From positions 1 to 64,000 of the forward strand of contig JAPEVC010000059.1 of assembly GCA_027946555.1 (NCBI GenBank): a DNA stretch of 64,000 nt, in the 5' to 3' direction. Shown one piece after another: positions 11,284 through 23,400 of the stretch; the first letter of the stretch is position 1; every line of letters begins with the position of its first letter. The position numbers and the translations under genes were made by a program. The notes beneath the pieces are model-generated. The model ran no database searches. It saw nothing but the letters and a program-made list of their open reading frames with translations, and was not told where the DNA came from. The DNA comes from Gnomoniopsis sp. IMI 355080. Taxonomy: Eukaryota > Ascomycota > Sordariomycetes > Diaporthales > Gnomoniaceae.

Positions 11284-12831
11284 GATGTTAGGCCTTAGTC
11301 GAGATACTAGATGTCGAGATTCAGAATAAATGATATTGATGAGGGCTTTCAAAGCTTTACGAGACTCTGACTTGTTTGTGTTGACTTGAGCTGTGTTGAG
11401 CTGTGAAGTCTGTTTTGACCATTCCATACGCTTCACCCCAGCGAATTTATATGTTCACTTCACGGTGTCCTCCTCTATACGGCGTCTTGTTTTCCGTACG
11501 GACAGCTTGAATCCCGAGTCACACATCGTCAACGATAGGTCAGGCCTTGCCGAGTCCATATGAGTGCGCCAAAACAATGGAGCGGGCGAAGCGGTATCCG
11601 AGGCGGTATGGATGGCGGTGTTCACAGCGGTGTAAAAAGAGAAAGAGAAAAAGAAAAACACACTTCTGCAAGTGGGTAGGTTTAGCCTAGAGCGACTCGG
11701 ATGGCAAAGCTGCCGTGATTCTTGAGAGTGAAATTGGCCTCCAAGACATTGCGCAGTGCCTCCAACTTTGGTGCTCGACGACTGGAAGGTACGTTCCTCT
11801 TCAGGTACTGTATGACTTTTGAGGGCGTCATTGCTCGCCACGATTCGATCGTTACACCCTATACAAGAAACGGATGATCAGCACAGGAGAAGCGGTCTAG
11901 GTCTTGGAACACCCTGGGCCTGTCTCTCTCACCGTTGTAGCACTGCTACCTACAAGAGTCGAATGAGGTATCACAGCATAATCGTGCAGCAGAGAGCTAG
12001 TTCCTGTGATGCAGACCTTGGCACAAATATCATACCGCATGGTCTCTTATAATGAGAAATGAAGTAAAAATTTGCCTAACCCTTTTCTTCACGCAGCTGC
12101 TGAGCCACTAATCTCTATCTAGCCAAGCAGGAATACAGTGTTGGCAAAATTTCTCTTCGAACTCATGCATAAATCTCTGTAACAGGCCGTTAGATCGTTC
12201 TCCATGTTCGTTCGAGCTCCTTGTTCAAGATCGCTATTCTCTGGAAAAGAGAGCCGCCGAGGAAAACAAGCATCACAGGTTTGGACGTCTTGTATATCGA
12301 AGAACTGTACACGCTAACACGTCATACCTGTAGGTATAGCCTCTGAGCTATGAATACAGCTGGCACGCTTGAGAGGGACTGTGCACCTGAAATGTGGCTT
12401 TTTTCTGCATTTACATGTGATACTTGTGGCATGGATTCCTCTTCTGTATACCTATATGAGGGTGGACCTGCTTTACAGAAAATACCTAGGTAGCTCGCAG
12501 AACATCCGCGATACATGTATACCCTCTACACTGTCTTCAACCTCATAAAAGGTGGTACCAAATCCTGCTGGGAATGCTGTTTTGAGTATCTTGATTTGTG
12601 GTTTTCATCCCGGTCACATGTACGTCCATTAAGGTTGACGAACATCCCCTACGTTCACCGACCACCCAAGTGTTGGGGTTATTCCCAGCAAACTTACATG
12701 GTAGGAAACAAAACTGACCATGGAGGTTTACCTAGCTAAGCTTCCACTCACTGCATCAACGTACGCAGAGCCACCAGCAGTTCGGTTGAACATTTCGAAT
12801 AAGACAGGAGGTAGAACTCTACCTCTACATT
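11284..12831. other. intergenic, no supported gene
   Basis: About 1.5 kb. An open frame on the minus strand near 11455-11841 has Ser/Phe-rich low-complexity content and no domain; I do not call it. An ATACCTAGGTA palindrome sits at 12483-12492. The region should hold the promoters of the two divergent genes. Confidence 0.4.
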
Positions 12832-13719
12832 ATGGGCGCCAACTTCAGCGCATCCTCTCAGAGTCGGAGGCAGCATAAGGATGAACGCAAGCAAGACTCC
12901 CTCGATTCCGAACATCCCGCAAAGGACCAACAAGATGATTCGGCTGCAAAAGTTGAACGAGCACCCGAAAATTCCGCAAAGGACCAACGAGATGATTTGA
13001 CTGCAATAGTCGAAAGATCACCGGAAAATGCCGCAGAGGACCAACGAGATGATTCGGCTGGAGAAAGAGTCGAACGAGCACCCGAACGGAGATCTAGCTG
13101 GAATTTTCACGACTGGGCAGACAAACACGTGCCTGGCCTGGTACAAGGCACCAGAAAGATGGTAGAATACACTCATGAACATCGCGAGAAAATTCGAATC
13201 AGGGCAGAAGTATTGCGAGAGATCGAGCAGAACTTCTCAAAAGAGTTGCAGTGTGATATGGAGAGTCCACCGCCGTACCATCTAGTTTGCAATGACAACG
13301 ACGAAGGACTCGCACAATGGACGCGTGCCCGCGCTCGATGGCGCTCCCGAACCCGGAATATCGAACTTTACACTTATTTTCTTCAGCGGGATGTTAACAT
13401 CCTCTACATGCATCTGGATTATCTTGAATCATGGTGTTCTATCCTGACGAAGAGTGTTCCCAGTTTGGCTTTCTATGGGCCTGAACATGTTGTCCATGAC
13501 ATGATCAAGATCATCGCAGAATTGAACGCAGTTCTCCCACAGCATCAAGCATACCTTGAATCTCTTCCGGATGTATATTTCGACAAGAGACAAGAAGTGG
13601 ACACGGATATTGGACGGAAAGGCCCAAGGCGCTCAGTAACTTGGCCTGTAGTGGAAGGAGGGGTGCTTAAGTGGAACAATTACTTCTGGTGTCCTGTTCA
13701 ATTAATTCTTAAATCCTGA
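12832..13719 (+). CDS. hypothetical protein with N-myristoylation motif and 19-residue repeats
   Basis: Single-exon frame of 295 residues. It begins MGANFSAS, which fits the N-myristoylation pattern (Gly2, Ser6), so membrane attachment after Met removal is likely. Residues about 29-86 are three near-copies of a 19-residue acidic unit (AKDQRDD...VERAPEN). The rest is a helical, Trp/Tyr/His-rich domain (DWADKHVPGLVQGTRKM..., then IELYTYFLQRDVNILYMHLDYLESW). I do not recognise the domain. The protein may be lineage-specific. It sits alone between intergenic DNA and the carboxylesterase, and AT-rich decayed DNA starts just after its stop. Confidence 0.65.
   Translation: MGANFSASSQSRRQHKDERKQDSLDSEHPAKDQQDDSAAKVERAPENSAKDQRDDLTAIVERSPENAAEDQRDDSAGERVERAPERRSSWNFHDWADKHVPGLVQGTRKMVEYTHEHREKIRIRAEVLREIEQNFSKELQCDMESPPPYHLVCNDNDEGLAQWTRARARWRSRTRNIELYTYFLQRDVNILYMHLDYLESWCSILTKSVPSLAFYGPEHVVHDMIKIIAELNAVLPQHQAYLESLPDVYFDKRQEVDTDIGRKGPRRSVTWPVVEGGVLKWNNYFWCPVQLILKS
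12917..13089 (+). repeat. 57-base coding tandem repeat, three copies
   Basis: Copies start at 12917, 12974 and 13031 with the same CCGCAAAGGACCAAC-type beginning; the third carries a three-base insertion. The period is a multiple of three, so the protein gains or loses whole 19-residue units. Confidence 0.9.
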
Positions 13720-14242
13720 TCTTTGGCTACTACATATTCTTACTACCATTACTATAGTGAAGAATTCAAATATATAAAAGATTCTGAATTTATAATTCCA
13801 ACACCTAGTCTAACAGCTACCTACCGTAGTGGACATTAGTAAGATCTAATAACCTTAATCTTTAATATAATCTTCCGGAAGGTCGTATATAAGCAATAGC
13901 TGCATAGCTGTTATATAAGCTATGTTATTATAAAGGCAGTTATAGCTTATCTGAACGGTAAGCAGGCCTTTAGTCAATCTGAACTTATAAATACCTCGAA
14001 AACGGAAAGCGCGTCGAGAGGAAGGCATGCTACGGGAAGCCTATATCGGGAAGCCTATAGCAGGAAGGAGAAGGGGAAGGAGAAGGAGAATTATTCTGGA
14101 TTCTTATAGCTTCTCTGTGCACGTCATTTATGTCCATTGAATGCGGCGGGGCTTAGGCCTTCCAATTACGAGGTAGTCGCTATAAGCGGCCTGTTATAAG
14201 AATTCTGAGAATGTTTTAAAGATGGTCCTCGCTATTCCTATT
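13720..14242. other. AT-rich intergenic stretch
   Basis: About 520 bases between convergent genes, with stop-rich TATA/TTAT composition similar to 6780-7620 and a purine run (AGGAAGGAGAAGGGGAAGGAG) near 14065-14095. Possible remnant of repeat DNA; no coding motif found. Confidence 0.4.
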
Positions 14243-16305
14243 CTAGTATGCCACGAGCGTCGCGAACCAGTCTTTGAATAATTTGACTTGATCCTTTTTA
14301 GCAATTGCGATCTGCTCAAAGGCATTGCCCACCCTTTGAACCGTATGATGTTCTGCATTGGTTGCAGGCCAGTGGGTTAGGTTGCCTCCGTTTGGATTTC
14401 CGGTCTTGATAAAGTTCACCCAGTATCTGTTCATTGTAGATGCAATTGCATAGTCCTGTACGTGTTCAGAGGGAGTCAGCGAGTGGCTATTGAACCAACG
14501 AAATGGGTATTATTCTCGGAAACTCACAGCTGCGGTCCATGGCATATCAGTGCCGTAAAGGTTATTCAAAACATAATTGACTGTAGGGCATATGATCAGT
14601 ATTCGCAGAACAACACCAGTCATACCAAGGGGAGAACAAAATTCAAACTCATGCAGACGTACTCTCGCTCTCGTGGTAAGCGCCTCGATCCTGTCCTGGT
14701 GGAGCATGGTCCCAGAAGTAGTTGTACACGGGGCTCGATGCACCCTTAGGCCATAGCTGCGACCAAAAGTACGTTCCCACCTTGGAACGATCGCTCCACT
14801 GCGCGTTATATGCACCGCCAGCGCCCACTGCAGTCGCATTCGCTGGGTAGGCGGCCAGAAATTTATCGAGCCACTCGCCGGAGAAAGTCTCATTCATATC
14901 CGCGAGATACTCGGCGTTGGTGAGGCTCTGATTATACGTCGCACCGCTCTCATCCTTAGTGTTCTGTGACGAGGTTTCAAGATGTTAACGGTATGTTCAA
15001 GCGATGCGATCCAAACGCCCCCCAACGACGCTGGGTAGATTACTTACACCTGTGAGGATAGGCACATCATTGGCTGGGCCATTGAGAAGTTGCTCATAGT
15101 ACGTCTGGTTCATGGCGTAATAGTCCAGTGTTGCGCCAAAGTTATAGCTAGACATGAATGAAGTGATGAGGTCGTCCATAGGCAGGGCGCGCGCCTCGGC
15201 AATAGTGGTGACATTCAGAGTCTCGAGAAAGCTGACGCCGAGATCGAGAGAGGTGCTGAGGTTAGAGTAGCCCTCGGCAAGGGACGTACACAAAGGGTCG
15301 TGCGGGTCACGCACGCCAGACTCAATGATAGCTCCAACAATCAAACCCTCGGTGAGAGGGCTGTTGACGATATGATAGGTTGCTGCAGAGCCGGCAGATT
15401 GGCCCATGACCGTAACATGGTCTGGATCACCGCCAAAGGCCGCGATGTTGCGTTTCTGTCATATGAGGAAAAATGAATTAGCTTTTGCGATGCGCTTGCA
15501 ATCCCATCATGCCTCCTCACGGATGGTGGTAGAAAGACTTACGATCCACTTCAGGGCGGCTTGCTGGTCCAACATGCCCCAGTTTCCCGAGCTGTTCACG
15601 CCCGTCTCAGCGTAGCGCTCCTCGGAGAGCTCTGGAGTGGCTAACCAACCAAAGGAGCCAGTGCGATAGTTGTAGTTCACAAACACGACTCCTTTGTCGG
15701 CCATGCCGCCTCCATCAAAAAGCGCATCAGCTGCAGTGGACTCGGCCGGATAACTCCACATCACGACGGGCAGTTTCGCATCAGAGGACTTGGCGGCACT
15801 CCAGATGTTCAGATTCAAGCAGTCCTCGTTGATGGTGTAGTTGTTATTTCCCATGGTGGCCGCAGGACACACGGGACCAACTGAGGAGGCATAGTAAGTT
15901 GAGTTCCAGGGCTCAGCCGCTTGAGGTGGTCTGAAACGGTTCTGTTTTTTTTTTTTATTAAAGTCAGGACGCATTCAGGTATTTGGATCGAGACGCACTT
16001 TTTTTTTTTTTTTCTAAGGCAGAGTGCGCCTGGTTGCAGAAGGCGGATCTAATAGCCGTCATTGTTCAAGAGCTAAGGTTACTTACCTCGCCTCCAGTGT
16101 CAGCTGCAAATTTGATGCCTTTCCAGACTGCGATTTCTTTCCAATTGGTCAAGTCATCGCTCGGAGTGGTGTTGAATGCTGGATATCCGTATACGGGTCC
16201 GGACTCGGTCTGAACAACTTTCTCATACAATGATGCGCTGGCAAGGACAGGTAGTCCTAGTAGCACACTGCCTGTGGCTCGTGAGAAAAGAGTGTGTAAG
16301 ATCAT
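14243..16305 (-). CDS. secreted type-B carboxylesterase/lipase
   Basis: Six exons on the minus strand: 16305-16087, 15941-15543, 15455-15048, 14963-14663, 14580-14528, 14455-14243; together 530 residues, the normal size for this alpha/beta-hydrolase family. It starts MILHTLFSRATGSVLLGLPVLASAS, a likely signal peptide. Catalytic elements: nucleophile Ser in GQSAGS (usually GESAGG), acid in NTKDESG, His in GAYHESE. Conserved landmarks EDCLNLNIW and NYRTGSFGWLA are present. The usual HGGG oxyanion-hole stretch is replaced by MWSYPAEST (see findings). Several N-glycosylation sites (NST, NLS, NVT, NQT) fit secretion. It should hydrolyse ester bonds of an extracellular substrate; which one is unknown. 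All five introns are GT-AG and all phases agree. Confidence 0.9.
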
Positions 16306-18941
16306 GATTAACAGAAATCGATGGCCTGGGAGTGCCAAGACTGGTCTGAACTTTCACAAAAGCTAGAACAGCTGTCGTTCGTCTTATAAGTCAGACGTTT
16401 CAAACAAACAACGGCCTGCCTACCTGACATCCAGCCAGACGGTTGGCTGTGTGATATATCACATTCGGCGAACGGACCTTGCGCCGAGCAGGTCACAGCT
16501 AACTTGAAGGAGGGAACGGATCATGGATGACGACGTAGCTTTCAAGCTTAAATTATTCCAGATTGCGTTAGCATAGGGCTGAACTACAGTCTGTAAATGA
16601 CATCCTTCCTTTTTTTGTTTGGTGTCTGCATATCAAAGTAGACCATCTGCAAACCGACAACAGACCTCGGGTTGTTCATTCAACTCCAGGGCTGTATGTA
16701 TGTTGCCCTGCTGCAGTTGAACGCTGTACATGCGGCTGCACTGAACGTGGGCTGGACTTTGGTGATAGATACCTGCTCCTATGTGAAATTTGTCATGTGT
16801 AGGAATTATGTGGGATCGTGCGCTAGGTACCTGACTTAATCCTCCCTTTTTAGAGGATGCTCACCGCTCGGTGAATGGCTTATTCTGTACCCGGTAAGCA
16901 CTTTGCTTTTTCTCGGGTTTGAACTGCCGTTTCATGAAACAGAGCCATCGCCTGGCCACCGGAGCTGTTGTCTCCTTTCTATTAGTGTTGATGGTTCTGC
17001 GCGCCGTACCTAGCACTAGCTTGGACCCTTAATTCCCGTGTCTCTTACTAAACCCAACACTGAACCATCCACTCGGCCGAAAAAGCTCGGCATTATCAAA
17101 AACTTGACGCGGCACTAGGCCCCAACTCCAAAGGCACTTCCGCACCGATCATGGACTAATTAGGTAGGTAGGTAGATACGCGCAGTTGGCCGCGCAACTC
17201 AATGTTTGCTTGGTGGCGCCGGTCGGGGATCTAGAGAAAGCCAAACAAAAATAGCCATCGGATGGAAGCTAATTCTGTTCAAGGGCCGCTTTGTCGAAAC
17301 GCTTTCAAGCAGTCCATTTGAATTTATTCATTCTGCGAACGGAATACTTTAACTCCCCTACTAATGCTCTTCATTCGTGCGTACTGGAGGATAGGCAGGC
17401 TCTACTCCGAGCAACAGAGTTTGCCGAGTGCCGCTGAAGAGCGTTGCAAATTCCTCGGTCAATGTCCTCAAAAGAACCAAAACTCACCTGCATACAAGCT
17501 TGAGGAGAAAAGCACCGAAGAAAAACGTCGAATCCGGAGAACATCATGATCAGGATCAAACCTCGACTACTAGCTGGAAGTAAACATTGATATTATTTAC
17601 AGGCGCGAGATTCGTGAAGCTCACCACAAGCTAGCTCCAACGAACTTTGATAGAAAACAGGACACTGTTCACAAATGGGAGGGTGCATTTCAGATATTTG
17701 TGCAAGTTGCTACAGCAGCTCCCTAGCTTGAAAGGAGACTTACGTACCTAACGAAAGAGTGTGTAGGCAGCCACGATGGACAGGCCTCCAACGGAAATTT
17801 GAAGGACGAGGGCCTCAGACTAGAGAGGACTCATTTTCATCCTCTGCAACATCCTTACTACATACGAATAACAACCCGCGTTCCTTTCGTTCATCATCTA
17901 GGCTTTCAAGTGCCGAATTGGTGAATAAACCTGGGCCCAACCATATCATCATTGCCTATTCCTCGTGTGTAACAAAGTGGTGAACCGGAAGCATATAGAA
18001 TTCTGGAAGGGTGGCAACATTTTGAAATGAGGATTCCATTTTTGGCAGCTTTGCAGCCGAGCAATCCTAAGATCATTGCCCTGACCTTTGGAGACTGAGA
18101 TGACTAACCATGTGTAAAACCATCTCAGCACACCTACGCCGACGTGATCTTGCACGCAGGCAGGGCGGGCAGCAGGAGTCGTCCTGGCCTGCACCGGGCA
18201 CAGATAGGCCCCTACAATCTCCCATCACCAATACTCTCTCTGACGCATCCTCTCTCTCTCTCTCTCTCGTATTCACTATTTCCAGTGCACGTTTAGTGGC
18301 CTGAATCTGTATCCTAAACCGTAAGAGGTCACCGCCGTGTGTACCTGTGCATACTCATGGCCTTCGCTCAACAAGCCACCTATCATCCAATATGAACACC
18401 AAGAAGGGTAACGAACTTCAAAAGCATACTTTTCTTTTCCCAGAAAAACAGGACCCAACCGCCTCCAAATCCGTTGCACCTTTCCAGTTTTTTACTTTTT
18501 TTTTCAAACCAAACCCACTCACGCCGACCTAGCCAGGCCATGCAGTTTTGTCGTTGCCGTGATTGTTCACACCGTCAAGTGTAGATGCCGCGAAAAAAAC
18601 AAGGGGAGGGGGTTGCACGTGTGTACCCTCTATATACAGCCTCAGCATCGCTTTTTGGCCAATTAGCGTAAGCATGGTCGGCCTAATGACGCTCGTTTGT
18701 TACGTGTTGCCGTTTGCGATGCAATGTGTGCGTGCGTGCGTTGCACACGGGGGTATCGAATACCAAAACCCAACAAACTTTTGTGTCCTGTGACCCTCTT
18801 CCGTTTCGAATCTTGTATATGTCGATATGCCCGAGACCTCCTCCCGCGTGAAGCAATGCAGGTGGTTGATAGGTTTGTTTCCGCCCTTGAATTATAGGGT
18901 TGCCGGTGACAGGTGATGTCAGAGGGCGCATTCGCCGCCGT
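16306..18941. other. intergenic, no gene seen
   Basis: About 2.6 kb. It contains the esterase promoter and a TAGGTAGGTAGGTAG run at 17161-17175. No frame here shows domain-like composition or a convincing set of splice sites. Confidence 0.4.
18251..18268 (+). repeat. (TC)9 microsatellite
   Basis: Nine perfect TC dinucleotides in intergenic DNA downstream of the bZIP gene. Confidence 0.95.
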
Positions 18942-20409
18942 TCATCTCATATTGCTCGTATCAAACGAGAACGACGTCGGGAACTGCATGCTGGCGCTCA
19001 GCCCAAACGGATCCCAGTCCATAGCCGGATCCAGCATATTTGCCATCGACATGCCCTGTGGTGGCTGCCCTGGCGCCGTCGTCGCTATGGGGCTCATTTG
19101 TTGTTGCTGCTGTTGAGCCGATGCATGCGACGCGTACGCCGCGCCCGGGTATGGCCCCGGCCCATCCTCGCCTTCCTGCCCTTGCTGCTCGTCCATTATG
19201 TCGGCGTCGTATTCTTGTTCTACAAGAGGAAAAACACGTCAGCAAGATCTGAAGAAGAAGGGGTGAAGCCTTGCTTTTGCGCGGCAACGCGGTATAGCTT
19301 ACCCAATTGTTGAAGATGGCTCTGATACTGCGGTGTTTGGTAGAACGGCGCACTCGCGGCACTCGCACCGCCCGCGCCACTTCCCATTCTCGTCATCTGC
19401 GGCTGTTGCTGCTGGTGCATAGCAGGCGGCATCATTCTTGCGGGTGGTACCATTTGCTGCTGCTGTTGCTGCTGCTTGAGCCTCAGCGCGCCGTCCGATG
19501 ATGCAGGAGATGGCCCACCAAAGGCCCCTTCGGTAGGTGAGGGTGCTGCTGGGGGTCGCTGGGACTTGGGAGAGACGTGCTGCGGTTGGAGTGGGGGTAG
19601 CTGGTTGTAGGTTCCGGCACTTTCGATTTTCGGGGCGATGCTGGACGTTGAGCGCCGAGAGCCGTGGCGGTTGAGGAGTGTGCGTGATATTGGCGGTGGA
19701 GGGATCATCGCGGGCATGTGTTTTGGTCCAAAGTTCGGGCTACCATGCTTGGCCTGGAGCTCAGCTTGTACGTCGATACCTGTGTGGGCGTGTCAATATA
19801 CTACGACCTTGGCTGTTGGCGAAGGAAGTCCAAGTTACCCTTTTCAAGAAGAATTCGTTCCAGCAGGGAATTTTTGTACCTCAGCATGAGGCACTCATCC
19901 GCTGCCGTGCGGTGGGCCGCGTTGAGATTCGCCAAAGTCTGCTCATGCACCCCGATTGTATGCTCGAGTTGCTTGATATATTCTGTTCGGCGCTCTCGAA
20001 AGGCAGCCTGTGCTTGCCTGTTGCGCTGTTTCCTCTCCTCCGTGGTTGCGTAGATCTACTACTTGTCAGTCCGCGAGTTGTCACACAAACAAAAGCAATT
20101 TCCAGTCCCCAGAGTAGTGTGCCATTCCCGGGTCTTCTCTCGGCCGAAAGGTGCACGCATGCATGGCGGGAAGCCTACTCAACAGGCCATTGATAAGGGA
20201 GAAAGACTTCTTGCACATACCGGCTTGCGACCACCCTTCCGCTTTGGGGCCTGCTCTGGTGGGTTTGCCAGGCCGGTGCCATCACCTTCACCCTCGCCAT
20301 CGCCAGGCTCGCCCGACTCTCCATCCACACTAGATCCTATGGGCGACTCTTCGCTATCGAGCTTGATAGGATCTTTCTTGTCATCGCAATTGGGCTTGTC
20401 CGATGCCAT
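18942..20409 (-). CDS. bZIP transcription factor
   Basis: Four exons: 20409-20221, 20055-19839, 19779-19303, 19219-18942; about 386 residues. The N-terminal part is acidic and ends in a basic stretch (APKRKGGRKP). The second exon encodes the basic region (TEERKQRNRQAQAAFRERR) and a leucine zipper-like helix through KQLEHTIGVHEQTLANL. The block DECLMLRYKNSLLERILLEKGIDVQAEL is conserved in a fungal bZIP group I recognise but cannot name with confidence. The C-terminal half is rich in Gln, Pro, Met and Ser (several poly-Gln runs), typical of an activation domain, and ends with DWDPFGLSASMQF. It should act in the nucleus as a DNA-binding dimer. The gene is followed upstream by about 5 kb without other genes. 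Confidence 0.9.
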
Positions 20410-23400
20410 GCCTGTATCGGTACGCGTAGTGGAGACCTTTTGCCGAAAATGTGAGAGGGGCGGCAAGTGTCTCGGTCTCTTAGAGACTTGCGCTCACACA
20501 CGCCGAGGCTGAGACCCACGTGGGAGGCTACACCGAGTGCGAGGCTGTGGCTTTCAAGCCTTTTGCCACGTCGGATGTAGCCGAGAGGCCTGTCTACCGG
20601 CTACCTGGAACGACTGGGGGTAGGACAGGCCTGTGGCAATGACAAGAGAGCTTGTGGCTGAAAGGTAACACTGGCACGGCAAGCCGTTATCTCGGAAGTA
20701 TCGAGATAGGGCTGAGAGTGTAGATAAACTCGCAGGAGCGGTAAAAGCTGGGATTGCAAAATGCCTAATCAGTGATACGGTCCGGGGAAGCTTCAAAGGC
20801 AATCTGGGGTATAGCCGCCAATCAGGGCAGCAGGCCTGGTCGCTAGGGCAGCCTGCAGACCCGGCAGTTTGGGTCTGGCAGTGGCACTCGTGCCTGATTG
20901 ACGTCCAGGATAGGCTGGTCCTTACCAGGGAGGCGGAGATCAGACGGCTGCAAGATCAAAGCGTGGCTCGCTGTGGGGGGGGGGGGTAGTCGAATTGGGC
21001 AGATTGTCGAGGTCGATTTCAGATGGCCCAGAGATAAGAAAATGGACGGTGACAGGGCGTAGAGTTTGTGTGTGTAAAGAAAAGGCAGACGGGCGCCGGT
21101 TTATACGTAATTGAAATAGATCGCCCGGAAATCTCTTGTGGGGGAACGACCTCGGACCGCAATGCCTGGAAAGGGTCAAGTTCGCAGCGACTGGACGCTC
21201 CAAATTGGTAGCCCGATGCAGAGGGGCTAGGGGTAGTTGAAAAGCTGCTAGGGGTCCCCTCCCGCCGCGTGCCCAGATGATTGAGGGTCCTGGCCACGAC
21301 AACTGGTGAAGTGGGCTTTTAGGTAACGTGAACTCAACACTGCTAGCGATCCACTGGTGCTGAGTCGAGCGCGAGCAACTGGCCGTCGGATATAAAAGTC
21401 GCCCTGAGCCCTTTCTGAAGTTTCGTGGCCTGCAGTTATTCCGGTGTGTCTCCTGGAATCCGGTTGCCCAGAGTTGACTTCCACAGGCTGCGTACCGTCA
21501 ATGAGTGAGCGTACAGAGGATGACCTCCTCCCGCACCTCCAACTCCGAATGTCGATTTCTGTTCCTCGAATTGGGTGTCTCCACGCAGCAAGCAGGGTAA
21601 AGGGTCTTGACCGTTGTCGTCCTGTTGCAGCAAGCCCAGCGATGGTACACCGGTCCCGCCCTCGCAACACCTGACCCGGAAGTACGACTTGGCAGGCAGT
21701 GAACCGCTAGTAGCTCGACCAGGTCTTATTAGTTGCAGGGAGCGGTCGCGCTTCTCGAAGCACTGTGGAAGCTGTCGTAGCGTTGGGGTTTTGTTCAGAT
21801 TCGTTGTCTGTCTCAGTCTCTCAATGGGCGGTGATGCTCTTCCTGGCGGCCGTGGGCGTTGGTGAGTCTGTGATCAACGGATGATGAAATATTGGAAGGC
21901 GCAACTAGTGAAAATTTCTCTCCAGAACCACAGTCAGGCCCGAAACATGCCAGCAGCTCGGGAAGCATCCAGGGCGAGGAAACTTGAGCGGAGACGATGC
22001 AAAATTTGGGGTGAAGCGGATTTTAGTCATGATCTGGCCGCGGTACTTGCAGTGCAAGTTCATGCGCCGCCCTCTCACGTTTGATTGCTGCAGACCTGTG
22101 CCTCCCTTAGCCGAAGCCTACAGCAGCGTGCCCAGCGTCTAAAACCCTATAATCCCTCAGAGGGACTGCTTATAACCATGACGCAAAGATCTTTCGTTTT
22201 TCTGTCAGTCACCACATTGTCATTGGCGTAAGTCGTCTGTTAAATCTAATTTGAGTTTTGTGTTGTTGCACGGGGTGACATCCTGTGATGGCAAGGTCAT
22301 TCTTCAGATCTACGATCATCTTGACACCAAGTGGTATTTTGTATTCTTGCAGCCCCCTTCCCACCCACTTTCAGACTCCGCTTCGCGTCCTCGCTGCTGC
22401 TCATGTAAACACGAAGTACGAGGGTTGGCCTTTCCGATTCTCCAGCTTTCCGGTTGGAATCAGTTGGAGCCTCACGCTCTCGTCTTCTGATTCGTGTGTG
22501 ACGGTGCATAAGTGTGGGACAGCAGCAGATTAACCCAGCTGAGGTCCAGAACATTGTTACATTCCCCTGGATCAAAGCTCCAGTTGTTCCTGGCCAAAAT
22601 GCACGGTGTGACGCTGTTGTGGTGCGGACATCTCTCGCTCGGCCTTGGCAAGAGCTGCGTAATTGAGGAGCTTGTTGCCAATTTTGGCTGCCAAAATTCG
22701 CCGACTACTTCGCAGTGTATTTGGATGACCGTGCAAAGGCAAATTGCGAACCTCGAGGCGAGCATGGGGCAGTGGGTTCTGCGGGAAATCTTCGACAGAC
22801 GACACTGTGTCTTGGGTGATTGAGACTGGCGAACCAGCGAGGCAAATAACGAGCGTCCATTCGGATGGGACTTTGTGATCAAATCCTTTCGTGAGCAGTC
22901 AGGCCCAAGAGCTGTCCTTTTTCGGCTCTCATGATGCTCATTTAAGCCAAAGGTTGCGCTTGGGGGGGAAATCAAGCACTGCGCGAGTCGTGGCTTTCTG
23001 ACCCCATCAACCTGTACGGTAGTAGCTTCTTCCAGGGCACCAGACAGAAAAAGTTTGCCATTGCAGACTCGACGTCATGATCGCGAGCGTGATCAATTTT
23101 GCGCTCGGCCAACTGTACAGTGAATGTGTTTGAGGGGCTTTTCCACTCTGGCGGCTGCCTGGTCGTTTCCATCAAAGTGCTTGTTCCTAAGGCAGTTTAG
23201 CTGTCCATACTCAGGGGCAATTCTGATTACAGGATGCATTCGAGCTCGCCGTCTTGAGTATGTAAGTCGGAGGTCGCCGATGAGCGGAGACTTGGAGGCT
23301 ATCCATGCTCATTTGCCTGCGAATGGACTCCGGAAGGTTTTCCAAGAGCTCTTTGACACCAATTGTCTTGGTAGGCGGAGCGGAGCGGATGGTAGTATGG

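Noticed and set aside
11455..11841. 128-residue minus-strand open frame
   Set aside because: Low-complexity Phe/Ser content, no domain, no splice support and no conserved pattern.
14510..14893. 127-codon minus-strand frame overlapping the carboxylesterase
   Set aside because: Alternative frame of the true esterase exon 4 and intron; the esterase frame contains the catalytic His.
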